A model generated the notes under the pieces. The model ran no database searches and had not been told where the DNA came from. It saw nothing but the letters and a program-made list of their open reading frames with translations. 64,000 nt of DNA from Bacteroidetes bacterium GWF2_43_63. Its GTDB lineage: Bacteria > Bacteroidota > Bacteroidia > Bacteroidales > DTU049. Below are positions 50,375 to 61,800 of the stretch, piece by piece. The translations under genes were made by a program, and so were the position numbers. The DNA is taken from the NCBI GenBank assembly GCA_001769275.1, contig MEOQ01000050.1:1-64000 (forward strand). Direction: 5' to 3'. The stretch's first letter is position 1, and each line of letters opens with the position of its first letter.

Positions 50375-50662
50375 TTCGACGACTATTCGTCGAACGCTCG
50401 TCGAATCATCGTCGATCAATCGTCGAACGCTCGTCGAATTTTAAAAACCCTCCCGCATCATAAATTACAAAGATTCACCCAACGTTCAAAAACATCCCCG
50501 GAAATACCCCAAAAGTTTATGTACCCCCAAAAATGCCTATCTTGATTATCAATACGTTACAGCGTTTTGTCGTCGAACGATCGTCGAATGGTCGTCGATT
50601 AATCGTCGAATCATCGTAAATTTCTACGATCACTCGTCGAACGATCGTCGATCAATCGGTGC
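50375..50662. repeat. Array of 11-bp TCGTCGA iterons in two clusters
   Basis: TCGTCGA starts at 50387, 50398, 50409, 50420 and 50431 (exact 11-bp steps), preceded by an inverted copy TTCGACGA at 50375. A second cluster starts at 50570, 50581, 50592, 50603, with degenerate copies at 50614 and 50656 and further copies at 50634 and 50645. The region has no gene. The 11-bp step puts every copy on the same face of the helix. Replication origin, repressor operator or packaging site are the options. Confidence 0.85.
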
Positions 50663-50665
50663 ATA

Positions 50666-50720
50666 AAAGGAAAGGAAAGGAAATAGAAAGGAAAGGAAAA
50701 GAAAGAAAAAGAAAGAAGTG
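50666..50720 (+). other. Polypurine (GGAAA) tract
   Basis: About 55 bases of almost pure purine on the plus strand (repeats of GGAAA, then GAAAAA), directly beside the iteron array. It may be part of an origin as a DNA-unwinding or triplex-forming tract. Confidence 0.6.
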
Positions 50721-50757
50721 CTTCGCACATCGTGTTCTTTTTTTTTAAAACAAAAAA

Positions 50758-51168
50758 TTATTTTGAATTATCCCGAATCTCTTTTTCGGCTGCCTGAATT
50801 CCCAGATCAATCAATCTTCTCATCGTGTCGTTTATATCCATCCGCCACACCCCGGAAATTCTCATCATCCGTTCATACAAAAAAAATGGAATTCTTGCGC
50901 GCGGCTGAAACATCAGAGACTCCTTACGCAATCCAAGCCGATAAAAACGCTCATAGGCGGGCAACCAGAGCGTATATAGCTGTCCACTGTAGATTATCTC
51001 CACCAGGATCTTTTTCTCCTCGCAGACCCACGTATTTACGATTTCCGCTCCCTCGTAACTTTTGGTGTATCTCCGAACTTCAGTAATACCGCTTGCCGTG
51101 AGCCAGCATTTTATACCCACGGTGCTTCTATCAATTTGGCTGTTTTGAACTTCTAATTGCCTTATCAT
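50758..51168 (-). CDS. Phage protein, function unknown
   Basis: A 136-residue protein: MIRQLEVQNSQIDRSTVGIK, CWLTASGITEVRRYTKSYEG, a helix-rich end with MRRLIDLGIQAAEKEIRD. Basic and soluble. It lies between the virion-like genes upstream and the iteron array downstream. A DNA-binding role at the array is a possibility only by position. No family recognised. Confidence 0.5.
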   Translation of the reverse strand: MIRQLEVQNSQIDRSTVGIKCWLTASGITEVRRYTKSYEGAEIVNTWVCEEKKILVEIIYSGQLYTLWLPAYERFYRLGLRKESLMFQPRARIPFFLYERMMRISGVWRMDINDTMRRLIDLGIQAAEKEIRDNSK

Positions 51169-51210
51169 GCCATAATGTATTGATATACAGAAATATAACT
51201 TAACGTCATT

Positions 51211-53862
51211 TTAGCGGCTTTTTCTTGTATATTTTTCAGAGAAACTAATCTCCATCTCAGGAGAAATATACACGTCGCCCATCGGGCCGCAGATCATCAG
51301 GATGTGATACTTTGCTGAGAAACCAGATCTTTGTGTCTGAATATTGCGCCACTTCAGTTCCGTGGATGTTCCCAGAATATCAACCGCCGAATTCATATAC
51401 CAGCTTTCACCATCAACGGATGAAAACAGAAATATACCAAGCGACTTTCCACTGGCGACAATTCCGGATCCGTCGGCAAAAAGCTGCTCAATCTTCGTAT
51501 AGATATCCGCGGCCTCTCCCTGGAATGGCTGACTGATAAATACCATCGGCCGGAACAATTCCGGTTCTGCAGCAAAGTCCGTAGCATAAACACCCGTGTA
51601 GGTTGTTGCGCTGACTTCCCCCAGGATATAAAGCTGATTGGATCCATTCCGGAGTGCGTAGGTCCGGCTTCGACCATAGAGAAACCTTCTGTAAACAACA
51701 CTACTCTTTGTCCATACCTGATGTTTGAATGAATAGATCCAGGAATATGCGAATGATGGATTGGAGATAATCAACTCGTTTTCAATCGGATCAAAACCCA
51801 TAATACAGGCGGTTGTTCCTCCGATGCCAGTCATCCCCCCGATGTAGGAACTAAGCTTCGTGGTTGTCAGGAGGCTGAAGAACGTCCCGAAGTTTGCGCC
51901 GGTCGCGATGGTGTTGAAATGCGCGTTGGAATAGATCTTCGTCTTGAAATCCAACCCATCAATCAGCTGGCTGATGTACTGAATATCCTGCCCAGCCATG
52001 GCGCCGATGCCCTTTGATGAGGCAAAGAGAATAATATTCCCGGCCTTCGTTAATGATCCCGCACTCGAGAGTCGATCATCCGATATCGGAGTGATGGATG
52101 TGACAAACATGGCTCCGGATGGATCTACATTCATAGCCCAGATGCCAGACTCCGTGAAGGCGATCAACGGATATGATCCGAACTGGCCAGTTGATACCGG
52201 CATTGCATTCTCACTGATGGCGAGGACCCTTGAGTTTCCAACCTGATAGGAATTTAGTGCCGGGAAATAAAACACATTGTCGACCGCGGACGCCTGAACA
52301 CGGTTTGGGTCTTTTATGATGTTGTCTTTAGTATTATCAACCACTGGTCCAGCAGAAGTACCACCCTTCCAGTTAATAGTAACGCCCTTAAGAGATGCAA
52401 ATTCGACACCCCCGTATGGAATAAATGGATTACCGCTACTTGCACAAACAAACGAATAATTGTGAAGCGCATGGGCCTTCATCTCTAAACCAGCCAAAGG
52501 ACAATTAAAATAAGTTAAAGCCCCCAACCAATCCTCGATAATTCTAACCCTGATTGCCCTGTTGTCTGGGTATGTTATTACGGGAAGCCATGCAACCTGC
52601 GACGTTGCGTTGTGTGAAATAACATCAACATTAGCATAATCACATAGTGTTATTTTTTCACCACTTGAAGATTGAAGCGTTATTTCAAGCTTTAATGAAT
52701 GTGTGCCAATCGACACACCACCACCACACTTATCAGTTGGGTATGTAAACATTTCCGCCGTCTCTGGATCACGCAAGGATGTTGAAACGTCTGCCAATAG
52801 TAACCGATTGTTGTATATGTGGTTATGGTTTGCAACAAATGCGTGATGAGAAAAATTATCAACCGGCATTTCATCTCTGGTTGCCATATCCGTGACGTCT
52901 CCCGGATATTGATATGATGGCGTGACTGTATCAAACTGTAAATTACTATTCATTAGTAGCTTGAAATCCGTGTACACGCTTGTATTGTTTTCCACAAGAG
53001 ACTTGAAGTCGTATTTATATAATTCTAAAAAAACCTGTTCCCCATAAAAATAATCAATATTGAGTTTTTCAAGATCGTTATCCTCTTTCAGAACTGTGTC
53101 ATGAAGAGGGTCGGTCATGTAAAAGTTTACAGATTTTATAATTTTTCCAAACAATGTTTTTTTAAGCATAAACGCGTTATTCCTTGCATTGTTCAGGATG
53201 CGCGCCATTACAAACCCTTTATAAAAATTATAGTTTCCGTTGTATGGATCCCCCCACCATCCAGCTCCTATGTATGCGTAAATAGGCCGACTATGCTTAA
53301 TGATTTCCCCGTAAATTGTTTCGAAAGCATACACTATCAAAACCTGCCCGTAAAACTCACCCTTCTTTTTGGCGGTCGTTAGGTTTGTTTCATGATCACT
53401 CATTCCACTACACGCCACGAGCGGTGTGGCGGTCAACTCTGTATATAACTGAATATCAAGGTTTATTTCAGATGTATCAATCACAAGATATGTTTCATCC
53501 GTTGCGTCCCAGATACAATACTTCCGATACATATCCGTAACCGATGACACGATCAGAATATTTTTGTACTGAGTGAATATAAAATCAGTTGAAACAGCAT
53601 CAAATATTGGATAGGTCACTCCCGCTGGATCCATGTAGCCAACCGACAGATTATTCTCCTCCCAGAAGATAAAATTCTCCCGGTCATCCAACACGTGAAC
53701 AAACAGAGCATCAGCAGATAGTGTGTGTTTCTTTACCGGCGGAACAGATCTCCACGCACCATCATCGAGCCTTGCGTTTATTACCTCCGACATGTTTCCC
53801 GCCGGACCCTGCGCGTTTGGTTGACTTGCCACTATTCCGTTCAGGCTTAATTTCTTTTTCAT
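51211..53862 (-). CDS. Large phage virion protein, tail/nozzle-like
   Basis: An 883-residue, strand-rich protein without signal or membrane segments. It begins MKKKLSLNGIVASQPNAQGP and shows many repeated propeller-like segments (FTESGIWAMNVDPSGAMFVT, IILFASSKGIGAMAGQDIQY, IMGFDPIENELIISNPSFAY). Proteins of this size and style form the tail nozzle or stabilisation ring in podophages. The assignment rests on length, composition and position next to the internal-virion-type genes. The gene overlaps the gene upstream by 101 bases, which is unusually long. Confidence 0.6.
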   Translation of the reverse strand: MKKKLSLNGIVASQPNAQGPAGNMSEVINARLDDGAWRSVPPVKKHTLSADALFVHVLDDRENFIFWEENNLSVGYMDPAGVTYPIFDAVSTDFIFTQYKNILIVSSVTDMYRKYCIWDATDETYLVIDTSEINLDIQLYTELTATPLVACSGMSDHETNLTTAKKKGEFYGQVLIVYAFETIYGEIIKHSRPIYAYIGAGWWGDPYNGNYNFYKGFVMARILNNARNNAFMLKKTLFGKIIKSVNFYMTDPLHDTVLKEDNDLEKLNIDYFYGEQVFLELYKYDFKSLVENNTSVYTDFKLLMNSNLQFDTVTPSYQYPGDVTDMATRDEMPVDNFSHHAFVANHNHIYNNRLLLADVSTSLRDPETAEMFTYPTDKCGGGVSIGTHSLKLEITLQSSSGEKITLCDYANVDVISHNATSQVAWLPVITYPDNRAIRVRIIEDWLGALTYFNCPLAGLEMKAHALHNYSFVCASSGNPFIPYGGVEFASLKGVTINWKGGTSAGPVVDNTKDNIIKDPNRVQASAVDNVFYFPALNSYQVGNSRVLAISENAMPVSTGQFGSYPLIAFTESGIWAMNVDPSGAMFVTSITPISDDRLSSAGSLTKAGNIILFASSKGIGAMAGQDIQYISQLIDGLDFKTKIYSNAHFNTIATGANFGTFFSLLTTTKLSSYIGGMTGIGGTTACIMGFDPIENELIISNPSFAYSWIYSFKHQVWTKSSVVYRRFLYGRSRTYALRNGSNQLYILGEVSATTYTGVYATDFAAEPELFRPMVFISQPFQGEAADIYTKIEQLFADGSGIVASGKSLGIFLFSSVDGESWYMNSAVDILGTSTELKWRNIQTQRSGFSAKYHILMICGPMGDVYISPEMEISFSEKYTRKSR

Positions 53863-54238
53863 TCTGTGTGGGTATTTTTTGATATGTTATCTCAATTGTC
53901 TTGGTTTCAACCTTGACCTTTAGCTGCTGGTTTAGGTTTTCAAAGAAACCGACATCGGCTGTTTTGGCTCCCAACTTCGGACGGTTGATCACACCCTGGG
54001 AGACTGCAATGATATTCCCAAGGGTGTTTGCGTCGAATGCTCTTTCTGTTGCCGTCTTTAATTTCTGCAGAGCCTTATCCCGGATCTCATAGGCCAGTCT
54101 TGTTGCGTTGTCTTCGAGCTCCGTCATTCGCTCATCGGATAATGGCACAATCTCATCCGACTCCAACACCATTAATTCGTCCAGATTGGTAACCTGAAGT
54201 TCTTTGGTGTCATTTTTTGCTTCCGTTTTCTTGCGCAT
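53762..54238 (-). CDS. Phage protein, function unknown
   Basis: A 158-residue protein from the ATG at 54238 (the longer frame to 54325 adds an implausible hydrophobic leader). It has an acidic N-terminal third (ELQVTNLDELMVLESDEIVP), a helical middle (RLAYEIRDKALQKLKTATER, TLGNIIAVSQGVINRPKLGA) and a very basic tail (KSTKRAGSGGKHVGGNKRKA). It could be a small packaging or scaffolding-type protein. Its last 101 bases overlap the start of the virion gene in another frame. Confidence 0.55.
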   Translation of the reverse strand: MRKKTEAKNDTKELQVTNLDELMVLESDEIVPLSDERMTELEDNATRLAYEIRDKALQKLKTATERAFDANTLGNIIAVSQGVINRPKLGAKTADVGFFENLNQQLKVKVETKTIEITYQKIPTQNEKEIKPERNSGKSTKRAGSGGKHVGGNKRKAR

Positions 54239-54364
54239 AAAACATTGTGTTCGACAAATGTACGCTGGTTTGATGTGATTTTTGCAGTTAATAACAACAA
54301 TATTGAATATAATTGATGCAATCACCTTATTATTGCGACGTATTTTCGGGGAAAATTTACAACC

Positions 54365-54940
54365 ATGCCCCTCCCATTATTAGCTCTCGGAATCGGCGCT
54401 GCCGGATCACTTGTCTCGGGGATCTTCTCCGGACGACAGAATAAGAAAGCGCTTAACGCGTCACTCGGCGCGCTTGACACTGTTCAGGGTACTGCGGATA
54501 AGAGGCAGGCTGAACTTGATAAGTGGTATTCGGATATATCCAACACTCCCGCACTACAGAGCAAAACAGCAAAAGCCCAGATGACAAAGCTGATGGACTA
54601 TGTTCGCGGAAGGAGTGAGCAGGGAAAGGCCCAGGCTGCACTAACCGGTGGATCCGACGAGGCGGTTGTTGCAAACAACACTGCGATGGGTCAGACCGTC
54701 GGTGATACAGTGAACAGCATTGGAATTCAGGATGAGGCACGGAAGGATGCGGCAAGATCTGAATTCAATCAGCGCCAGTCAGGTATTGACAGCGTATTAA
54801 ACAACCTTGCAATGGCACGCGGGAACATCCAATCGAATTTCCATCAACAGAATGCGGCCAACTGGTCCAACGCCGGCGGAAACATTGGTGACGCGGCTAT
54901 GAACTTTGCGTGGCTTGATTCAATGAAACCAAATGAATAA
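54365..54940 (+). CDS. Internal-virion-type phage protein
   Basis: A 191-residue protein. MPLPLLALGIGAAGSLVSGI is a hydrophobic, Gly-rich start, followed by a long helical, Ala/Gln/Lys-rich body (KALNASLGALDTVQGTADKR, SKTAKAQMTKLMDYVRGRSE) ending NWSNAGGNIGDAAMNFAWLD. This pattern resembles the internal core or ejection proteins (gp14-like) of podophages and the pilot-like proteins of other phages. It overlaps the next gene by eight bases and begins the plus-strand virion block, divergent from the gene at 54238. Confidence 0.65.
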   Translation: MPLPLLALGIGAAGSLVSGIFSGRQNKKALNASLGALDTVQGTADKRQAELDKWYSDISNTPALQSKTAKAQMTKLMDYVRGRSEQGKAQAALTGGSDEAVVANNTAMGQTVGDTVNSIGIQDEARKDAARSEFNQRQSGIDSVLNNLAMARGNIQSNFHQQNAANWSNAGGNIGDAAMNFAWLDSMKPNE

Positions 54941-55829
54941 TCACATGCCAGATCCAAACGAAATAACCGCAAACCTCGACCTGTTTAAAACTCCGGTCCA
55001 GGCTGGCTCAGGTCAGCAACAGGAAAAAGAGCAGGAGGATTGGTACGCACAGCTTGAAACCCTCCTTGAAACAACCAAGCCTAAGTATGACACAGCATCC
55101 GAAGAAAGACTCCGCCGACTTTCAAAGGCCAATGCCTACGGTGAAGGATTTCGCGCAATCGGGGATATGGTTACTGCCGCAACGAAGGGTAATGTCGAAA
55201 GGAGACAGCCATCACAGATACAACCATTCGTGTTCAAGGGGTTACAGGACCTAAACACCGACTACACAACAAGGCGAGATGCATATACCAATACCGTCGC
55301 TGGACTCCGGATGAAGAAACAGGCCCAGGATGATGCAAACAAAAAGTGGGATGAGCAGCTTGGAATTTACAAGGGCAATCAGGACATGCAGCTGCAGAAG
55401 CAAAAGGACATGAATGAGTATAACGCCGCCAGGGTATCGATGCAGCAGGCTAAAGCGGAACAGGATAAAGCCTGGAAAGACTATCTCAAGACTAAAGATG
55501 CGAAGGCTCTACAACTTGCATACGCGAGACTGAATAACGACAACGAGCGCCTGAAGCTTGCTAAAATGAAGCTTGCTGCCGATCCAACGATGTCTCCGTA
55601 TTTACAGGATGATGACTTCTATATTGGATATGATCCACTCGAGGCGCCAGAAATTCCAGAGGATATCCGCGGGACCGATGCTGAGATTGGTTATTCAATG
55701 CAATATCTGACCACACTCGGATTGAGCCCTGAGCAATATCAGCGCGAGGCCATCAATATGCTGACCAATCAGTATAATCTATCCGTCCCGGATGCAGCCA
55801 AAGTAACCGAACAGTTCATAACAAAGTAA
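54933..55829 (+). CDS. Internal-virion-type coiled-coil protein
   Basis: A 298-residue, almost fully helical protein rich in Gln, Lys, Glu and Asn (EEDWYAQLETLLETTKPKYD without signal, KMKKQAQDDANKKWDEQLGI-type stretches, LQLAYARLNNDNERLKLAK). The fit is to the long helical ejection proteins between gp14- and gp16-type proteins. It starts 8 bases before the end of the preceding gene and ends 5 bases before the giant gene, so all three are one unit. Confidence 0.6.
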   Translation: MNNHMPDPNEITANLDLFKTPVQAGSGQQQEKEQEDWYAQLETLLETTKPKYDTASEERLRRLSKANAYGEGFRAIGDMVTAATKGNVERRQPSQIQPFVFKGLQDLNTDYTTRRDAYTNTVAGLRMKKQAQDDANKKWDEQLGIYKGNQDMQLQKQKDMNEYNAARVSMQQAKAEQDKAWKDYLKTKDAKALQLAYARLNNDNERLKLAKMKLAADPTMSPYLQDDDFYIGYDPLEAPEIPEDIRGTDAEIGYSMQYLTTLGLSPEQYQREAINMLTNQYNLSVPDAAKVTEQFITK

Positions 55830-55834
55830 ACACT

Positions 55835-58800
55835 ATGCTTCCTGATAACGATCCAACCAAAAACCAGCAGCAACGTACAGTTAATTTTGATGAGATCCAG
55901 AAGGGCGCCAAAATGTACGGCGGCGGCCAGACAACACCCGTTCAAACTACATATTCGCCACAGGTTCCGGTGATCGAACAGCCGGATGGTGGTGATGAAA
56001 ATATTGGTGGAGCCCTCAAGAATAAGCCGGGAATCAATCCAGCATATAAAAACTACAAGCCTAAACCTAAGCCGGAGCCAGAACAGGCAAGCCCATTAAA
56101 CTATGATTTCGGGTTTGATCCTAATGCATTGCTTGAACAGAAGTCTGAGACAACCCAGATGACCGCCACACCTCAAACAACTCAGGCGGCCGCCAATCAG
56201 GTCAAGGGTAATCAAATTCTTGCACAGCCAAACATTGAAAAGTCTGAGCTCACTGGCGAAACCAGAGATGCAAACAAACGGATATCGGATGACTTTGAGT
56301 CCATTGTTTTGAATTATGGAGTGGGAGATGATGCCTTCCAACGTTTCTCAGATTACCTCATCCGGACTCAAAAGATGTCTCCGGAGGATGCTGAAAACCT
56401 TGCTAATCTTACATTCGCAAAGGTGAACAGCCCCGACCGGGTTACACTCACAAAGCCGGATATTACACCGGAGCAATTTCTTTTGAACCAGGATGCTCAG
56501 TCTCAGTTTGCAATTGCAGACTATTTACAGCAGATTGATCAGCGACTTACAAAGCTGAATTATTCAGGAGTCAACGCCGCCGGCGCCGCAAAACAGGAAC
56601 AAGTTAAGGGGTATCAAAAGCAGGAATTCACTCCCGGAGTATTTGATAACGGATACATGACGACGGATAAGGTCCGCGAAATGATTGATGTTATTCCCGC
56701 CATGGGAGAAGCCGGAAATATGGATGCAATCACCATGGCGAAAGTCCATGCTGCAAACCGTATTGATCAGTTGAATGTTGATCAGGCTACGAAAGACAAG
56801 TATAAAAAGATGGCAGAGGATCGGCTGAGTACAATGGATCCAATTCTGGCCACCGAATGGGTTTTACGTGACCGTCTTATTGAGATTGAAACAGCGCTGT
56901 CTATTCCTCAGAATGAAATATTTTCGAACCCAGAGGGTGTGAAACAGAGATTACTTGAGGCTGGGCTGCCAAACGGGGAGGCTATATTTGATGAGCTTGC
57001 AAATATTGGAGCTGGTCTCAAACAGATTGAAAAAACCAAAGAAATCAAAGCAGCGCCAAAGCGCGGTGAAGAAAGCGTAGGAGACTTTTTCCAGTACTTT
57101 GCTGACAACGGAGAGGAAGCCCTTGCGGATGCACTTACACTTGGCCTGTATGGTTATGGTCAGACTCAGGATGTCAAAAATCTTGTTGAGCGTGGAACTG
57201 GACCGAATGCCTCTGATGCTGACAAGGCTGCCCTGATGGGGTATATTTTCAAGGATGAGGCTGCAAAGAATAATCAGCTGTCGTGGGTGTATAATACTGG
57301 CGGTGCTGTCAGTGAAATGGTTCCGTTTATGCTCACATTTGGCGCTGGACGAGGTATGGCAAAAGGGATGTCAAGGGGCGCAACAAAATACGTCATACAG
57401 CAGACAGAGAAAATAACCACGAAGATCCTCCCGCGTATTGCTGGCACTGTGACAAGCGCCTCAATAGAAGGAGCGTTTTATACAGCGGTTTCCCCCGCAT
57501 TCCTTGAGTCGTATGCCAATCGACAGATGAAGGATGTTGTTTTCTCAACGAGCCCTGATGGTAGTATCACCGCTGACTTTTCAAAGGTTGAAGATCCAAT
57601 CACCTCCGCATATAAAGCTGGTGTAAGTACCTGGCTTGAATTCTCAACTGAGGGTGTTGGTGAACTTTTTACCGGCGGCCGGAAGCTTGTTATGAGCGAA
57701 CTCAATAAGCGGATCGGTAAAAACATTCTGCAGAAGTCCGGGGATGAACTGGTCTCCTTTATGTCAAAAGCAAAGAGTGATCTCAGATGGGATGGTACTT
57801 TGTCAGAGTATTTCGAGGAACTTGTTAACGGTATTGCCGCACCTATACTCACAGGCGAAGGCGATGTTTCTGACTTCTTTGAAAAAGAAAATCAATATCA
57901 GCTTATTACCTCAATCCTTTTAATGGATGGCGCTTTCAAAACCGCTGAAGCTTCAGCCAATGGCGTTTCGAACATTCAGAATGCAACGAACAAGCGCGCA
58001 TACAACAAGGCCGGAGACGTGTTGGTTCAAACGATGGGGCCGGATGACGCGAATCAGCTTCGTGATATCATGATGATTGATGACGTTGAAAAAAGGGAAC
58101 AGGCCTTCATTGAAAACGGATATCTCACCCCTGAATCATCCATCGATATAAACGCAGGAAATAAAATCGACAGCCCAGAGAAAGCATCCGCATTGATTGA
58201 ATTCGTAAAGGCTGCATCAAACTACCAGATCTCATCCGACTTCGAAATTCAGAAGATCGAGGAAGATCTTTCAAAGGTCGTAAACAAAGAGTCCGGCAAT
58301 ATCGTTATTGCTGAGGATGCTGAGGGAGAAAACTACTTTGTCGTCCAGCGTTCAATGAAATCCGTTCTGGCTGTCAATATGGAAACCGGCAAACCTCAAT
58401 GGAAGTCAGCTGACTCTCTCCGGATAATAAGCGACATGCCGGCAGATAAGTTTGCACAGGGCCACGCCCAACAGCAGGAGCAGGAAACGGAAGCGGAAAT
58501 TTTACTACAGGAGGAAGCACAACAGCAGGTTCAGCCAGAAGCCCAACCGGAAGCACAGCAACAGACACCAGCCTATGTTCCAAAACTGCGCGACAGGCAC
58601 ACAATTGATGGCAAGGAATATTATGTCGCCCAGATGGGTGATGGAATGATCCAATTAAACCCCGTTGAAAATCCTGATGGACTTGCAGCGCCGGTCACAA
58701 TTCCAGAGCAGCAATTGTCCGAGATGGTTGCAGCACAACAGCAGCCGGTGGTTGAAACTCCCGTTACAACAGAGGGTTCTCCCGTTACAACAGAGGGTCA

Positions 58801-61800
58801 GATCACTAATACAGAGGGTGAACAACAAGCCCCGCAGCCGGTTATCAAGCAGTTTGGAACGAGTGACGGAAAGGTAAACGTCGACTTCACCATTGATGAA
58901 AACAAGATTGCAACCAGCAATTCAACTTACGACTCAGAGGCAGACGCACAGAAGATAATTACCAAACTTGCGCCCAGATTCACCGGGAAACGAGAATTCA
59001 CAGTTGTTGACGTTTCTGATCCGAACGATGTCGATGCACCAAATGAGTACCGGATTGTTTCTCATCCGATCCAGAAGGCCCAGGCCGAACAGGTCCAGCC
59101 GGTAGTTGAACAACAGCCGGTCGCAGAAACACCCATTGAACAGCAGGCGCCAGTCATCGAGCAGCAGCCCATTCAGGAGCAGCCGAATGAAACCTTGACA
59201 CCTACAGCCGAAACCTTGACACCTCAGCAGGAAACCCCGCAGGCGGAAGTAATACAACCGGAAACAGAACAGGCTCCGGTTATTGAGGTTCCGGAAAACA
59301 CATCCTCCCCGGAAGAAATTACACAACAGGAGGCCGTCACAAATACCAACCCAACTGAGAAACAGAAGGAGGCCGGTAATTACAAGAAGGGTCGCATCGA
59401 AGTACAGGGATTGAATATTGCTATTGAAAACCCGAAGGGATCAGAGCGCTCAGGCGTTGACGCCAATGGTGAGCCGTGGAGCACAACCATGAATAATACC
59501 TACGGGTATTTCGAACGGACAGAGGGCAAAGATAAAGACCAGGTTGACGTGTTCCTTGGTGATGATCTTATAAGCGAAAACGTGTATATAATTGACCAGC
59601 TGGATAATAACGGCAATTTTGACGAGCATAAAGTCATGCTTGGCTTTAACAGCTCAGCTGAGGCCGTTGCTGCATACATGGCAAACTATGATGAAGGATG
59701 GACCGGTTTCGGCGCAGTAACCGAAATGGAGATGGACAACTTCAAAGACTGGTTGGGTGATGGGAAGCGCACTCATTTACCGCTATCGTATTCTCCCAGT
59801 GTTGGCAAAGCTACATCCGAGACGGAGTTTATTGACTATGTGATAAAAAACTCAGCAGATCCTTCGCAGATATACCAGGCGTGGCAAATGGAGAATGATC
59901 GACTGCCGTATAACACTCTGAAACCATGGCAACAGGCCCTTGCCGATGGTGGTTATAAGACCACTCAGAAATCATTTGCAAATGTCTATGATCCGGAACA
60001 AATAACCCAGACCCTCGCGCGGATGTTTTTCAATAAGAAGGGAACACCCCTTGATGTTATTGCCATGGGGTTTGATATGGAAGGATCACAGCAGGATGCG
60101 GAGAAGATTGCCGAGTTTATGGTTGAATTGTCCCGCTCTAATCCTAAGAACAGCGCAAGACGCATGGCCCTTGCAGAAAAATTCCGGACCATTACGGGTG
60201 TATGGCCGAGTCAATATCAACGCGTTTCATCCAAAAACAATATTGAAGTAATTGAGTCGTTTTTAAAAAGATATACCAGCGATAAGTCGATGGATCTTTT
60301 GAGCCGACTTGAGTCCGTCAGAAACGAATTAACCAATGACAATTATGAAACCATCAGACACCTCATCATCGACTCCCGAAATGGACAAATCGAAAAGCCA
60401 GTATTTCAATCCACCCAAACCGAATCCAGTGGATCTGAATTTAATCAGGAGAATCAGAGCAGCGTCCCAGATGATCCGGGAGCACGACCAGACAGCAATG
60501 AAGGAGAAGAAGATTTAACCGAACTCGAGTCTCCATTCCACGCTGCCGATAGTAATCTGTCTCCGCAGTCACGTCAGCGAATACAGCAGATAGATAAAGA
60601 GATTGCCGCAGCCAGGGCGCGATGGAAGGTTGCGGTAAACGAGCGCGATAAGCACGCGAAAGAATTACAAAATCGTGTTAATCTGTTTGGTGTTGACCAA
60701 GAGGGTCCGACCAATCAGATCGGTATGTTTGATGACGTTGAATCAGACACATCGTCGGAGAACTTTCAGGCGGCAATGGCCCCCTATCAACGCAAGGTTG
60801 ATGAGGCAAAGAAATATATTGACAGCCTTGAAAAAATTCGTGGTGAAATAATTAGCACCGACGGAAATAATCTGACGTTATTCCGCTCAAACGCACTTGA
60901 GCAGATTGTCGCTGCGGCCGAAAACGATATTGCCTGGCACCGTCTTATTCAGTCAGTTGCAAACGACTTTGCAAAGGGCTTTGGAATACCAGTCCGCGCA
61001 ATTTCCAATATGAATGAATTGCCCGACAATGTAAAGGAGGAACTTAAAAAAGCAAAGGCCGCAAAGTCCGACTTTATGATTGATGGATTTTACAATGAGA
61101 CGTCCGGGAGCCCGGAGGTCGTCCTTATTCCATCAAATATCAGCGACGTTGATAAAGTCAAAACCCTGATCGCGCACGAAGTTGTTGCACATCATGGCAT
61201 GAGACAGTTGTTTGGAGAGAAATTCGACAAGCTGTTGACTCAGGTATATAACGGCATGTCTGAGGAACAACGAGCCGAAATAATTGATATCAACAAAGGC
61301 TATTACTCCGGCAAGCCACAGGCAATTGCTGATGAATTCCTTGCGTATTCATTCGAGGATCTTATGAATGGCACAGCCCCGACCTGGATGCAGAGTATTT
61401 GGGCCGAGATCAAGCAGATGGTCAGAGATCTGTTCAATGCTTACGGTATTCCATTCTCAGAAACAGACCTGCGCGTACTGGCAGAGAAGTCAAAACAGAA
61501 CCTTATTCGCAATGCCGCAAAGCAATCGGTAGTCGCTGGTCAACCAATGTTTTCAATGGCTGGTGACAACGCCATCAAGAATATGGATGAAGCAATTATC
61601 GTCGAGGAGAAGAAGGTCGAGGCACTTCAGATGAGTGTACTTGGTTATGGCGCTAACGAGATCAAGCTTGTAACCGGATGGGAGAAGGGTCCTGATGGAA
61701 AATGGTTTTATGAATTCAGTGATCGCAACTTCACCCTGAAGGGAAGCAATGTAAAAAGCATCATTCAGGATATATCTATCGACTTTGCGGATCCATTGGA

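Noticed and set aside
50375..50662. CRISPR-like short repeats
   Set aside because: The repeat unit is 7 bases with 4-base gaps at 11-bp steps, far below any CRISPR repeat length.
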